Shown: piece after piece, positions 8,944 to 18,295 of the stretch | How the letters are laid out: each line of letters opens with the position of its first letter | Position numbering within the stretch: position 1 is the stretch's first letter | Source of the DNA: Shimia sp. CNT1-13L.2 | Lineage (GTDB): Bacteria; Pseudomonadota; Alphaproteobacteria; Rhodobacterales; Rhodobacteraceae | Direction: 5' to 3' | DNA length: 64,000 nt | Assembly: GCF_024331145.1 (NCBI RefSeq) | Contig: NZ_JANDJO010000002.1 | Coordinates: forward strand, 1 to 64,000 | Translations under genes and position numbers: made by a program | Notes under the pieces: model-generated | Seen by the model: only the letters and a program-made list of their open reading frames with translations | What the model was told of the DNA's origin: nothing | Databases searched by the model: none

Positions 8944-9650
8944 GACAGCCAGCGGCGCATGGTGCGCTCAAAGACACCGGCGAAGAAGGCAAGGAGATCG
9001 GTGCCCTGCTGCGGGGTGAACTGGTGCGGGTCTTCCGCGCCCATGACCAGAAGGCCCGGCAGGCGGCCTTCGCCGAAATCCAGTTTCAGGCAGGCTTCGG
9101 AGCGGACCCAGTCGGCGGCTTCGCCATAGATCGCGGTGGGGCCGGAGTGGACCTGGCGCAGGGTGACCTGGCGCAGGGGCACGTTGCGGCCACCGTTGAT
9201 GTAGTCTTCGATGAAGCCGGGTTCGGCGACCGAGAGCACATCGCCCATGCGGCGGATCGCGGGGTCATCTTCGCCGGACTGTTCGGATTCCAGCACCAGG
9301 CGCATGGCATCGACGCGCAGGATGTCGGCGACATCGCCACCGAGATCGGTGAGGAAGGTCTCGAAGCTGACCGGATCGAGCATGCGCAGGATGGCGCGGT
9401 GGACCTGATTGGTGCCGGCAAGGTTTTCGTAAGCTGCGGCGATCACGCTGCGGTGGGTGTCTTCCAGCCGGTCGAGCCGCGCCTCGAGGCGTTCCATGGC
9501 GATGCCGCGCAGGTCGACGATATTGCCACCCATGGATTTCTCGTTGGCGGCGATCAGGGCCTTCATCAGATCCTGGTCTTCCAGAATCACGTCGGGCTGC
9601 GAGATGATCTTTTCTCGCAGGGAATCTTCGATCTTGGCGGTGCTGCTCAT
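8940..9650 (-). CDS. DUF484 family protein
   Basis: 236 residues. It has the DUF484 layout: an N-terminal helical region with a short coiled coil (ERLEARLDRLEDTHRSVIAAA) followed by a GAF-like domain ending in DLLAFFAGVFERTMRRWL. The family commonly sits directly upstream of xerC, as here, where the two overlap by 4 bp and should be co-translated. No biochemical role is established, though the pairing suggests a link to recombination or cell division. Confidence 0.88.
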   Translation of the reverse strand: MSSTAKIEDSLREKIISQPDVILEDQDLMKALIAANEKSMGGNIVDLRGIAMERLEARLDRLEDTHRSVIAAAYENLAGTNQVHRAILRMLDPVSFETFLTDLGGDVADILRVDAMRLVLESEQSGEDDPAIRRMGDVLSVAEPGFIEDYINGGRNVPLRQVTLRQVHSGPTAIYGEAADWVRSEACLKLDFGEGRLPGLLVMGAEDPHQFTPQQGTDLLAFFAGVFERTMRRWLS

Positions 9651-9689
9651 GCGTGCCTCTTGTTGTTTGTGGCGACTTTAACAGAGGCG

Positions 9690-9850
9690 GCGGGGGAATG
9701 CCCCCTTTTTTTGGTTAAGCGTCGAGAGAGAAGGGGCGCTGCCCCTCTGGCCCCGAACCCTGTCCGGGGCCATTCACCCCGGGGTATTTGGGCCAAGAAG
9801 AAAGGGGGCCGTGGTGGCCCCCTTCGGATCTGGTCTCGATGTGGTGAAGA
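9690..9850 (-). terminator. fsa terminator and a Rhodobacteraceae-type intergenic repeat block
   Basis: On the minus strand just after the aldolase gene, a 7-bp GC-rich stem (9804-9810 with 9816-9822, GGGGGCC/GGCCCCC) is followed by a T-rich tract, a good rho-independent terminator. Beyond it, about 9730-9803 holds alternating GC blocks around CCCCGGGGTATTTGGGCCAA. I recall similar blocks scattered between genes in Rhodobacteraceae genomes, so this is probably a dispersed repeat. A second hairpin with a T run at 9690-9710 faces the plus strand, where it has no gene to terminate. Confidence 0.6.
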
Positions 9851-10504
9851 TCAGAGGATCTTGATGCCCGCGGCCTTGATGTCGGCGAGGAAGGCGTCGA
9901 GGCCCTTGTCGGTCAGCGGGTGGTTGACCATCGACTTGATCACGCCCGGAGGGGCGGTCATGACGTCGGCACCGCAGAGCGCGCTTTGGGTGACGTGGTT
10001 CACGGTGCGGATCGAGGCGGCGAGGATCTGGGTGTCGAAGCCGTAGTTGTCATAGATCGTGCGGATGTCGGCGATCAGGTCCATACCGTCGAGGTTGATG
10101 TCATCGAGGCGGCCGATGAAGGGCGAGATGAAGGTTGCGCCCGCCTTGGCGGCCAGCAGTGCCTGGTTGGCCGAGAAGCACAGGGTGACGTTGACCATGT
10201 GGCCATCATCGCTCAGTGCCTTGCAGGCCTTGAGACCGTCCCAGGTGAGCGGCACCTTGACGGCGATGTTCTCGGCGATCTCGACCAGCTTGCGGCCTTC
10301 GGCGATCATTTCGTCGGCGTCGGTCGCGGTGACTTCGGCGGAAACGGGGCCGTCGACAAGGTCACAGATTTCCTTGGTGACTTCGATGATGTCACGGCCG
10401 GATTTCTTGATCAGCGAGGGGTTGGTGGTCACACCGTCGACCATGCCGAGGTCATTGAGTTCGGCAATGGCGTCGATTTCGGCGGTATCAACGAAGAATT
10501 TCAT
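9851..10504 (-). CDS. Transaldolase-family protein (TalC / fructose-6-phosphate aldolase-like)
   Basis: 217 residues from the ATG at 10504, with AAGGACG upstream. The length and N-terminus ([16 protein letters not shown]) are typical of the short TalC/FsaA group rather than the ~320-residue TalB group. Asp6, Asn28 in TTNPSLI and the Schiff-base lysine K83 in [10 protein letters not shown] are present. Members act as transaldolase in the pentose phosphate pathway or as F6P aldolase; sequence alone does not settle which. It is divergent from priA, with 98 bp between the starts. Confidence 0.92.
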   Translation of the reverse strand: MKFFVDTAEIDAIAELNDLGMVDGVTTNPSLIKKSGRDIIEVTKEICDLVDGPVSAEVTATDADEMIAEGRKLVEIAENIAVKVPLTWDGLKACKALSDDGHMVNVTLCFSANQALLAAKAGATFISPFIGRLDDINLDGMDLIADIRTIYDNYGFDTQILAASIRTVNHVTQSALCGADVMTAPPGVIKSMVNHPLTDKGLDAFLADIKAAGIKIL

Positions 10505-10602
10505 CGGGCAGCGTCCTTTGATGGGTTGGCCTATCTGTCGCTTGCCTTTAGCGCATAGTTTGAGATGCTGGAACCCCCGATGGATTTCGGGAGCGGGAAA
10601 GC

Positions 10603-12816
10603 GTGGCGACAGGGGCAGGTGTGAGCGAGCCGGATTTCTTTGACGAAGGGGCCTTGGTGGCGGTGTTGACGACGCAGCCGCTGGATCGGCTGTTGGACTA
10701 CAAGGCACCGGAGGGGGGCTGTTTTCGCGGTGCTTTTGTCGAGGTGCCGCTGGGGCCGCGCAAGGTGATTGGCGTGGTCTGGGGGCGCGGGCGTGGCGGG
10801 TTCGACCTGTCGAAGGCGCGGTCGGTGAGCCGGGTTCTGGATGTCGCCGCGATGCGCGACGAATTGCGGTTTTTCCTTGAGAAGGCAGCGGATTACACCC
10901 TGACGCCGCTGCATGCGATGCTGCGGCTTGCGACGCGGGCGCCGGGGCTGTCCGATCCGCCGTCGATGCGCAAGGTTTACCGGCTGGGCGAGGGGGAGCC
11001 GGACCGGCAGACCGATGCCCGCCGCCGGGTGATCGAGGTGCTGACCGACTATGGCGGCTTGGCCTTCACGCTCAAGGAGGTGAGCGAGATGGCGGGTGTG
11101 ACCACCACGGTGGTCAAGGGATTGGTGAAACAGGGGGTGGTGCGCGAGGAAGATACGCCGCGCGACCTGCCGTTTGTGCGGCTTGATCCGGAATGGGGCG
11201 GTAAGGCGTTGACCGAGGATCAGGCGGCGGGCGCCGAGGCGTTGCGGGCCGGGGTGCGGTCGGGGGCCTATGGCACGACCTTGCTGCGCGGGGTGACGGG
11301 ATCGGGCAAGACCGAAGTCTACCTTGAGGCGGTCGCGGAATGTCTGCGGCAGGGGCGGCAGGCGCTTGTTTTGTTGCCGGAAATCGCGCTGACGGCGGAA
11401 TTCCTGACACGTGTCGAGGCGCGGTTCGGGGCGAAGCCTGCGGAGTGGCATTCCGGGGTGACGATGACCGAGCGGCGGCGCATCTGGAAGATGGTAGGTC
11501 AGGGCGGGGCGCAATTGGTGATCGGGGCGCGGTCGGCGCTGTTCCTGCCCTATCAGAACCTCGGTCTGATCGTGGTCGATGAGGAGCATGACACCTCGTA
11601 CAAGCAGGAAGACGGGGTGCTTTACAACGCGCGGGACATGGCGGTGTTGCGGGCCTCGGTCTGTTCGGCGCGGGTGGTGCTGGCGTCGGCGACGCCGTCG
11701 TTGGAAAGCTGGTCGAATGCTGAGGCGGGGAAGTACGAAAAGCTTGAGCTGACCTCGCGCTATGGCGAGTCGGTTTTGCCGGAGATGCGGGCGATCGACA
11801 TGCGCGCAGAAGATCTGCCCAGCAGCCGGTGGATTTCCCCGAGCCTGCAAAGGGCGGTGAATGCGCGGATCGAAAAAGGCGAGCAATCCCTGTTGTTTAT
11901 CAACCGGCGCGGCTATGCGCCGGTGACGATTTGCCGAGCGTGTGGGCACCAGATTGGCTGTGACCATTGCGATGCGCGGATGGTGGAGCACCGGTTTCTG
12001 AAGCGGTTGGTTTGTCACCAGTGTGGCGAGACGAAACCGATGCCGGAGGCCTGCCCGTCGTGCCATGAAGAGGGCAAGCTGGCGCCGGTGGGGCCGGGGG
12101 TTGAGCGGCTGGCGGAAGAGGCGGCGACCCTTTGGCCAGAGGCGCGGCTGGCGGTGTTGTCGTCGGACCTGTTCGGGTCGGCGCGGGCGCTGAAGGAAGG
12201 CATCAACCAGATCGCCGAGGGGGGCGCGGATATCATCATCGGCACGCAGCTTGTGGCCAAGGGGCACAACTTTCCGCTGCTGACGCTGGTGGGGGTGATT
12301 GATGCCGACCTAGGCTTGCAGGGATCGGACCTGCGGGCGGCGGAGCGGACGTTTCAGCTGATGCGGCAGGTCGCGGGGCGGGCCGGGCGGTCGGAGCGTA
12401 AGGGGTTGGCTTTGTTGCAAACTTTCCAGCCGGAGCATCCGGTGATCCGATCGATCCTTGCAGGCGACGAGGTTGGGTTCTGGACGGCAGAGGCCGATGA
12501 GCGGCGTCATGCCGGGGTGCCGCCGTTTGGGCGGATGGCGGGGATCATCCTGTCGTCGGAAGACGTTCAGCAGGTGTTTGATCTTGGCAATGCGCTGGCG
12601 CGTCAGGACGGGCCGTTGCAGGCGATTGGCGCACAGGTCTTTGGCCCCGCGCCCGCCCCGATTGCGCGGGTTCGGGGGCGGCATCGGGTGCGGCTTTTGG
12701 TGAAGGCCGAGAAGGGCGCGCCCTTGCAGGCGGCGCTGGCGAAATGGGTGGGGCAGTTCAAGCTCAAGGGTGATCTGCGGCTTGCGGTGGATATTGATCC
12801 GCAGAGTTTCTATTAG
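10603..12816 (+). CDS. priA: Primosomal protein N' (replication restart helicase PriA)
   Basis: 737 residues from a GTG at 10603, with GGGAG about 9 nt upstream (a second GTG at 10621 is also possible). The Walker A motif [11 protein letters not shown] lies near residue 229, and the DEAH-box equivalent is [11 protein letters not shown]. Eight cysteines in CxxC pairs at about residues 445-487 form the two zinc sites ([29 protein letters not shown]). Helicase motifs V and VI include [12 protein letters not shown] and QVAGRAGR. PriA restarts stalled forks by reloading DnaB. Confidence 0.97.
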   Translation: MATGAGVSEPDFFDEGALVAVLTTQPLDRLLDYKAPEGGCFRGAFVEVPLGPRKVIGVVWGRGRGGFDLSKARSVSRVLDVAAMRDELRFFLEKAADYTLTPLHAMLRLATRAPGLSDPPSMRKVYRLGEGEPDRQTDARRRVIEVLTDYGGLAFTLKEVSEMAGVTTTVVKGLVKQGVVREEDTPRDLPFVRLDPEWGGKALTEDQAAGAEALRAGVRSGAYGTTLLRGVTGSGKTEVYLEAVAECLRQGRQALVLLPEIALTAEFLTRVEARFGAKPAEWHSGVTMTERRRIWKMVGQGGAQLVIGARSALFLPYQNLGLIVVDEEHDTSYKQEDGVLYNARDMAVLRASVCSARVVLASATPSLESWSNAEAGKYEKLELTSRYGESVLPEMRAIDMRAEDLPSSRWISPSLQRAVNARIEKGEQSLLFINRRGYAPVTICRACGHQIGCDHCDARMVEHRFLKRLVCHQCGETKPMPEACPSCHEEGKLAPVGPGVERLAEEAATLWPEARLAVLSSDLFGSARALKEGINQIAEGGADIIIGTQLVAKGHNFPLLTLVGVIDADLGLQGSDLRAAERTFQLMRQVAGRAGRSERKGLALLQTFQPEHPVIRSILAGDEVGFWTAEADERRHAGVPPFGRMAGIILSSEDVQQVFDLGNALARQDGPLQAIGAQVFGPAPAPIARVRGRHRVRLLVKAEKGAPLQAALAKWVGQFKLKGDLRLAVDIDPQSFY

Positions 12817-12880
12817 GCCTGAAAATCCACGTCGGTATTGCGTCGGTATTACGGCTGTATCGCGGAGGTGCAGAAATGCG

Positions 12881-12908
12881 AAAACCGCCCCGATCAGGGC
12901 GGTTTTGC
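12881..12908. terminator. Bidirectional terminator between priA and the YeeE/YedE gene
   Basis: A perfect 10-bp inverted repeat (12881-12890, AAAACCGCCC, with 12897-12906) and a 6-nt loop. The T tract follows on the plus strand and, by symmetry, on the minus strand, so it can end both convergent genes. Confidence 0.8.
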
Positions 12909-12930
12909 AGGGGGGGTCGTGTGCGCGTGG

Positions 12931-13995
12931 TCAGGCGGCGGCGGCTTTCATGCCGCGCTGATCGACGAGAAGGTCGGTGGCCATCGCGCCGATCCACATG
13001 GCAAAGAGGGCGGCCCATGCGGTGCCAGCGAAGATCGAGCCGCCGGTGACGCCCGCGCCGATGGCGCAGCCGCCGGCTAGCATGGCCCCGAAGCCCATGA
13101 GAACCGCCCCCAGCATGGCGCGGCGCATGTTGCTTTCGTTTTCGAAGCCCTGGAACTTGAACTCGCGGGCAATGACCGAGGCGAGGAAAGAGCCGATGAC
13201 CACGCCCGGCACGAGGCCGATGTCGAATTCGAGGACGGAATTGCGATCGAGGAAGAACATCAGGGTGTGCGCCGAGGGGCCGGAGAAGGTGGCGCTTTCG
13301 ATCTGGACGGGTTCGAAGGCGACCTGGCTGAGGCCATAGGTCAGCACCCAACCCACGGCCACGGCAAAGCCGACGCCGGAGGCAAAGATCAGGCGGCTGG
13401 CGCCGATGCGGTTCTTGCGGGCGATCAGCAGGGCAAGGCCGGCCATGCAGGTGCCGAAGGCGAGGCCTGCGAGGTCGGGCAGGCCAAGGGCTGCGATCAG
13501 GTCGAGATTGCGGCCACCGTCGGTGACCCAGAGGCTCGCGATCTTGTCGCGCCATCCGGAGAGAACGCCGGACAGGCTCATCTGGGCGACCACGGCGAAG
13601 ATCAGGCCGGAGACGACCGAGCGCAGGTTGCCGTTGGCGGCCAGAACCAGCAGGCGGCCGGAACAGCCGCGGGCCAGCACCATGCCGATACCGAAGAGAA
13701 GGCCGCCGATGATGGCCCCGGACCAGGAGCCGGGTACGGCCATCATGCGGGCGTCGGCGCTGTGCATCAGGCCAAGCGCCTGTGCGCCCTGAACCCAGAC
13801 AATTGCGGTGGAAATGGTCAGCAACCAGACGGCAACCTTGTCGCCCAACTCGCCCCGTGCAAACTCCACGGTGGCGGCGCGCAGGCAGAATCTGGAGCGT
13901 TGCGCCGCAACGCCGAAGATGATGCCGGTGATCAGGCCAAGGACCGCCGCAGTGGGGGCTTCGCCGATTTGTTCCACGAGGGTGAGGATGTCCAT
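12931..13995 (-). CDS. YeeE/YedE family sulfur-compound transporter
   Basis: 354 residues with about 9-10 hydrophobic segments. Three conserved cysteines characteristic of the family are visible: C37 in RSRFCLRA, one near residue 110 in ARGCSGRLLV, and one near 309 in GGCAIGAG. In YeeE these line a thiosulfate-conducting path through the inner membrane. The protein appears complete as a single chain, with both halves fused. A possible FNR-type site lies in the 146-bp gap to the divergent MFS gene. Thiosulfate or another sulfur species as substrate is by family inference. Confidence 0.9.
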   Translation of the reverse strand: MDILTLVEQIGEAPTAAVLGLITGIIFGVAAQRSRFCLRAATVEFARGELGDKVAVWLLTISTAIVWVQGAQALGLMHSADARMMAVPGSWSGAIIGGLLFGIGMVLARGCSGRLLVLAANGNLRSVVSGLIFAVVAQMSLSGVLSGWRDKIASLWVTDGGRNLDLIAALGLPDLAGLAFGTCMAGLALLIARKNRIGASRLIFASGVGFAVAVGWVLTYGLSQVAFEPVQIESATFSGPSAHTLMFFLDRNSVLEFDIGLVPGVVIGSFLASVIAREFKFQGFENESNMRRAMLGAVLMGFGAMLAGGCAIGAGVTGGSIFAGTAWAALFAMWIGAMATDLLVDQRGMKAAAA

Positions 13996-14053
13996 GCCGA
14001 CCCTTTCACTTATCTGAATGCGTGGATGTATGCTTGGAATGGCATGTTTCTCC

Positions 14054-14067
14054 TTGATTCAGATCAG
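14054..14067. promoter_or_regulatory. Candidate FnrL/FNR-type binding site
   Basis: The sequence TTGAT-TCAG-ATCAG matches 9 of the 10 fixed bases of the FNR-family consensus TTGAT-N4-ATCAA. It lies between the divergent YeeE/YedE gene (start 13995) and the MFS gene (start 14142), about 75-88 nt upstream of the MFS start. Rhodobacteraceae use FnrL and Dnr for oxygen and nitric oxide control. Function is inferred only from the match. Confidence 0.45.
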
Positions 14068-14141
14068 GGCAGGGCCATTTCCGACGTCAGAATGGCGTGA
14101 AACCGCTCGCCTTTCCGGTCTGAAAGGCGTAGTCGCAAAGC

Positions 14142-15374
14142 ATGTTAAGCAAAATCACCCTTGATGATGCGCAGCAGTTGCCGCTGTGGCGTCAGCCCGT
14201 TGCCCTGTTGTTCGTGACCGCCCTTGCAATGCCGATCGCGTTTTACGCGTGGTATGCGCTGCTCAATAACTTCGTGATCGAGGTGGCGGATTTTGACGGG
14301 CGCGACATTGGTCTGTTGCATGCGATCCGCGAGATTCCGGGGTTTCTGGCGGTTGGGGTGATTGCCATCATCCTGTTCGTGCGCGAGCAGGTTCTGGGCA
14401 TGGTGTCGCTGGCGCTCTTGGGGGTGGCGACGGCCTTTACCGCGTGGTTCCCGAGCCTTGGCGGCATTTTGATGCTGACCTTTCTGAGTTCAGTTGGCTT
14501 CCACTACTACGAGACAGTCAACCAGTCGGTGCAGTTGCAGTGGCTTTCGAAGGAGAAGGCGCCGCAGACTTTGGGCTGGCTGTTGGCGGCGGGCTCGGCG
14601 AGCACGCTGGTGGTATTCGTGTTGATCGTGCTGATGTGGGACACGCTGAACCTGACGTATAACGTTGTGTTCATGACGGCGGGGATGACCACGGCGGCCA
14701 TCGCGCTGTTCTGTTTGCTGGCTTATCCGCAGTTTGAATCGCGCACGCCGCAGGCCAAGAAGATGGTGCTGCGCAAACGCTATTGGCTGTATTACGCGTT
14801 GCAGTTCATGTCGGGGGCGCGGCGGCAGATCTTCATGATCTTCGCAGGCTTCATGATGGTCGAGAAGTTCGGCTTCGAGGTGCATGAGCTGACGGGGCTC
14901 TACCTGATCAACCTCGTGATCAACATGATCGCGGCGCCTTTGCTGGGCAAGGCGGTGGCGCGGTTCGGGGAGCGGGCGACGCTGATTTTCGAATACGCGG
15001 GCCTTGTGATCGTGTTCCTTGCCTATGGCGGGGTCTACTGGTTCGGCTGGGGTGTGCTGGTGGCGGCGGTGCTTTATGTGATCGACCACATCCTGTTTGG
15101 CCTCGCGCTGGCGCTGAAGACCTATTTCCAGAAGATTGCCGATCCGCAGGACATCGCGCCGACGGCGGCGGTGGCCTTTACGATCAACCATATCGCGGCG
15201 GTGGCCTTGCCGGTGCCCCTCGGCCTGTTGTGGGTGTTGTCGCCGGCGGCGGTGTTTATCCTGGCGGCGGGGATGGCGATGGTGTCGCTTGGCCTGTCGC
15301 TCCTGGTGCCGCGCCATCCGGAAAAGGGCAATGAAACGCGGCTGAGCCGCTATGTTGCGGCGGCGGCCGAATAG
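14142..15374 (+). CDS. Major facilitator superfamily transporter
   Basis: 410 residues with about 11-12 transmembrane segments spread evenly along the protein, a short cytoplasmic N-terminus and a central loop (about residues 195-215) with basic residues, which is the MFS arrangement. No signature identifies the cargo. It is divergent from the sulfur transporter and followed 2 nt later by the MATE gene, so the two are probably co-transcribed. Confidence 0.85.
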   Translation: MLSKITLDDAQQLPLWRQPVALLFVTALAMPIAFYAWYALLNNFVIEVADFDGRDIGLLHAIREIPGFLAVGVIAIILFVREQVLGMVSLALLGVATAFTAWFPSLGGILMLTFLSSVGFHYYETVNQSVQLQWLSKEKAPQTLGWLLAAGSASTLVVFVLIVLMWDTLNLTYNVVFMTAGMTTAAIALFCLLAYPQFESRTPQAKKMVLRKRYWLYYALQFMSGARRQIFMIFAGFMMVEKFGFEVHELTGLYLINLVINMIAAPLLGKAVARFGERATLIFEYAGLVIVFLAYGGVYWFGWGVLVAAVLYVIDHILFGLALALKTYFQKIADPQDIAPTAAVAFTINHIAAVALPVPLGLLWVLSPAAVFILAAGMAMVSLGLSLLVPRHPEKGNETRLSRYVAAAAE

Positions 15375-15376
15375 AG

Positions 15377-16708
15377 ATGGCGGCGCGGGGGAGATTTCTG
15401 GACGGGCCGACGATGGGGCATGTGATCCGCATGACCATGACCGGGGCTGCGGGGATCACCTTTGTCTTTCTTGTCGACCTTGTGAACCTGTTCTGGATTT
15501 CGCAACTGGGTGATCCCAAGCTGGTGGCGGCTATTGGATATGCCTTTGCGGTACAGTTCTTTTCGGTGAGCACCGGCATCGGCCTGATGATCGCGGCGAC
15601 CGTGATGGTGTCGAAGCGGATCGGCATGGGGCAGCGGGAACGGGCGCGGCGCGAGGCGACCAGTTCGATGATGATCACCGTGGCGTTCCAGTCGCTCGTG
15701 GCGGCGCTGATCGTGTGGTTCCGGCATGACCTTCTGGCGCTGGTCGGGGCCGAGGGTGAGACGGCGGCATTGGCGGCGCGATACCTGCTGTGGACGGTGC
15801 CTTCGCTTGCGATCATGGCGGTGGGCCTTGTTGGGTCTGCGGTGCTTCGGGCCGAGGGGGATGGCAAGCGGGCGATGTTCGTGACGCTGACGTCTGGGTC
15901 GGTGTCATTCGTGCTGGACCCGCTGTTGATTTTCTACTGGGGTCTTGGGCTGGACGGCGCGGCGATTGTTCTGGTGATCTCGCGGATCATTCTGGCGGGC
16001 AATGCGCTGCGGTTTGCGACGGTGACCCACGACCTGCTGGCCTGGCCGCGCTGGCGGACGATCAAGCGGGTGTTCCTGCCCTATTTCGCGATTGCCCTCC
16101 CAGCGATCCTGACGCAGATTTCGACGCCCTTTGGCAACTATCTCCTGACCGGTGTTGTCGCGAGTTTCGGGGATGACGCGGTGGCTGCATGGGCGGTGGT
16201 GAACCGTCTGACGGTGGTGGCCTTTGGCGGTATCTTCTCACTGTCTGGGGCGATTGGCGGGATCTACGGGCAGAACTTTGGTGCCAAGCAATACGACCGG
16301 CTGCGGTCGACCTTTCGGGATTCCCTGATCTTCTGTGCCTGCTATACGCTGGTGGCGTGGTTCCTGTTGTCGGTCTCGGCAGGGTTCATGATTGATGTCT
16401 TTGGCCTGAAGGGCGAGGGCGCGGCGGTTTACAGGGCCTTTGCCTATGTCGGGTCGGGGGCGTTTGTGCTGGTGGGGGCGCTGTTCGTGTCGAACGCCAC
16501 GTTCAACAGCCTTGGCAAGCCGGCCCGGTCGACGCTGGCGAACTGGACGCGCGATGGCATCCTGATGTTGCCAGCGGCCTGGGTCGGGGCGGCGTGGCTG
16601 GCGGCGCCGGGCGTTGTCTATGCGCAGGCGGTGGCCGGGGGTGTTGTTGGGGTGCTTGCGGCATTGTGGAGCTGGCATTTCCTGAAAGGCTTTGGTTCGA
16701 AAGCTTGA
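15377..16708 (+). CDS. MATE-family efflux transporter
   Basis: 443 residues with about 12 hydrophobic segments in two homologous halves, as in NorM/DinF-type MATE proteins. Motifs such as DLVNLFWISQLGDPKLVAAIG near the N-terminus, GVVASFGDDAVAAWAVVNRL in the second half and GAIGGIYGQNFGAKQYDRL match the family. These proteins expel cationic compounds using Na+ or H+. The start is 2 nt after the MFS stop and lacks an obvious Shine-Dalgarno, so translation may be coupled. Confidence 0.9.
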   Translation: MAARGRFLDGPTMGHVIRMTMTGAAGITFVFLVDLVNLFWISQLGDPKLVAAIGYAFAVQFFSVSTGIGLMIAATVMVSKRIGMGQRERARREATSSMMITVAFQSLVAALIVWFRHDLLALVGAEGETAALAARYLLWTVPSLAIMAVGLVGSAVLRAEGDGKRAMFVTLTSGSVSFVLDPLLIFYWGLGLDGAAIVLVISRIILAGNALRFATVTHDLLAWPRWRTIKRVFLPYFAIALPAILTQISTPFGNYLLTGVVASFGDDAVAAWAVVNRLTVVAFGGIFSLSGAIGGIYGQNFGAKQYDRLRSTFRDSLIFCACYTLVAWFLLSVSAGFMIDVFGLKGEGAAVYRAFAYVGSGAFVLVGALFVSNATFNSLGKPARSTLANWTRDGILMLPAAWVGAAWLAAPGVVYAQAVAGGVVGVLAALWSWHFLKGFGSKA

Positions 16709-16762
16709 CGGCGCCGCCGCATCGGCCTAGGGGCGAGGGATATCCACAAGGAGCCCCGAGAC

Positions 16763-17632
16763 ATGCCCACTTTCACCGCACTGACCACCCTTGTCGGCAA
16801 GGACCAAGCAGAGCAGCTTGGCGAAGCGATGGAACGCCTTAATCCGGAACCGACCGGCGTGGGCGTGTTCGAGATCGAGGACGGGTCTGGCCTGTGGGAG
16901 ATCGGCGGCTATTTCACCGAGGCCCCGGATGAGGCCGGGCTGGCGGTTCTGGCGGCGGCCTTCGGGGCGAAACCCTTCGTGGTGTCGGAACTGCCGGAAA
17001 CGGATTGGGTGGCCAAGGTCAAACGCGAGCTGGCACCGGTCGAGGCGGGGCGCTTTTTTGTTTATGGCAGCCACGACGCCGACAAGGTGCCCGCAGGTAG
17101 CGAGCCGCTGTTGATCGAGGCGGCGATGGCCTTTGGCACCGGCCACCATGGCACGACGCTGGGCTGTCTGAAGGGGCTGGACCGGCTGGCGAACGAAGGG
17201 TTCGTGGGCAAGAACGTGGCCGACATCGGCTGTGGCACGGCGGTTCTGGCGATGGGCGCGGCACGGATCTGGCCGAACCCGGTTCTGGCCAGCGACATTG
17301 ACGAGGTGGCCGTGGATGTGGCCGAGGCGAATGTTGCGGCGAACGGGCTTGAGGGCAAGGTGATCTGTCTTGAGGCGGCGGGCTTTGGCCATCCGGACCT
17401 TGCGGCGAAAGCGCCTTATGACCTCGTGTTCGCCAATATCCTGAAGGCACCGCTGGTCGATCTGGCGCCGGACATGGGCGGCAATATCGCGGCCGGGGGC
17501 CATGCGATCCTGTCGGGTATCCTGAATGAACAGGCCGATGAGGTCGTGGCGGCCTATGACGCGGCAGGCTTTGATGTTCACACCCGCGAAGAGATCGGGG
17601 AATGGACCACGCTGACGCTGACACGCCGGTAA
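16763..17632 (+). CDS. prmA: Ribosomal protein L11 methyltransferase
   Basis: 289 residues from an ATG with AAGGAG 9 nt upstream. It has a small N-terminal substrate-recognition domain and a class I SAM methyltransferase domain with ADIGCGTAVLAMGAARIW (motif I), an AMAFGTGHHGTT segment typical of PrmA, and VFANILKAPLVDLAP (motif IV). PrmA trimethylates lysines and the N-terminus of L11. A rho-independent terminator follows directly. Confidence 0.93.
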   Translation: MPTFTALTTLVGKDQAEQLGEAMERLNPEPTGVGVFEIEDGSGLWEIGGYFTEAPDEAGLAVLAAAFGAKPFVVSELPETDWVAKVKRELAPVEAGRFFVYGSHDADKVPAGSEPLLIEAAMAFGTGHHGTTLGCLKGLDRLANEGFVGKNVADIGCGTAVLAMGAARIWPNPVLASDIDEVAVDVAEANVAANGLEGKVICLEAAGFGHPDLAAKAPYDLVFANILKAPLVDLAPDMGGNIAAGGHAILSGILNEQADEVVAAYDAAGFDVHTREEIGEWTTLTLTRR

Positions 17633-17657
17633 GGCGGGCTTCGAATCGGATGGGATG

Positions 17658-17679
17658 AGGCGGCTTCGGCCGCCTTTTT
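17658..17679 (+). terminator. Rho-independent terminator after prmA
   Basis: A 7-bp stem AGGCGGC/GCCGCCT with a TTCG tetraloop, followed by five Ts, 26 nt after the prmA stop. Confidence 0.9.
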
Positions 17680-17885
17680 CGTGCCCGATTGGTTAATGGA
17701 TGTTGCGCGTTTGGAGACAATGTTTCAGGGTGGCGGCAGGCTGTTTCCAGATCGGATTCAAGATTTCCCCGAATTGCCCAATTTGGCCCTTTTTTGCCTT
17801 ATTTCGAAGGGCTTGCCTTATTTTCGCCACAATTCGAGACGAATTTAGCCTTGTTTGGTGGGGGCCGAACTCGATGAAGGCTGCC

Positions 17886-18239
17886 ATGAGCGATTCCTAC
17901 GAAGAATTCCGTGATCGCGTTGCCCGCATCTATGACGCGAAGGGCAACAAGAAACCCATGCGAGCATCGCGCTCGCAGATCTCTGTAGATCATGACGGAT
18001 ACGTTGTGATCCGGAGTGCGCGACGGGGACCACAGGTTCCCTGGACGGGGATCTTGATGCTGGCTGTTGCGTTCTTTGGTGTCAAAGGGGCGGTGATGTC
18101 GCGCCTTGGCCCCGACTTCTACGGCGCACAGGCGCAGCGGCTCGAACCGGCTTCGGTTCTTGAGCAGGTAGGTGCCTGGACCATGCGCCCCGATCCGGTG
18201 TCCCGCTGGGTCGCCGCACAGATTAACTCTTTAAGCTGA
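17886..18239 (+). CDS. Small single-pass membrane protein of unknown function
   Basis: 117 residues from the ATG at 17886 (MSDSYEEFRDRVARIYDAKG); another ATG at 17874 would add four residues. The N-terminal ~50 residues are charged and cytoplasmic in character, residues about 55-75 form one transmembrane helix (GILMLAVAFFGVKGAVM), and the rest is likely periplasmic. I do not recognise a family. It sits alone between two terminators, so it is its own transcription unit. Longer in-frame starts back to 17700 would add a Phe/Trp-rich segment and are less likely. Confidence 0.65.
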   Translation: MSDSYEEFRDRVARIYDAKGNKKPMRASRSQISVDHDGYVVIRSARRGPQVPWTGILMLAVAFFGVKGAVMSRLGPDFYGAQAQRLEPASVLEQVGAWTMRPDPVSRWVAAQINSLS

Positions 18240-18257
18240 TCCCTCCAAGTCAGCAGG

Positions 18258-18292
18258 AAAACGGCTCCGGTCTCTCTCCCGGAGCCGTTTTT
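18258..18292 (+). terminator. Rho-independent terminator
   Basis: A 10-bp stem ACGGCTCCGG (18261-18270) pairs with 18279-18288 across an 8-nt pyrimidine loop and is followed by a T run. It lies 20 nt after the small membrane protein gene. The A tract on the 5' side means it could also work for the minus-strand MttB operon, which ends at 18296. Confidence 0.9.
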
Positions 18293-18295
18293 GAT

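Noticed and set aside
9690-9710. Hairpin with T run as a functional plus-strand terminator
   Set aside because: No plus-strand gene lies upstream within 1.6 kb and the 5-bp stem is short; kept only as part of the repeat block.
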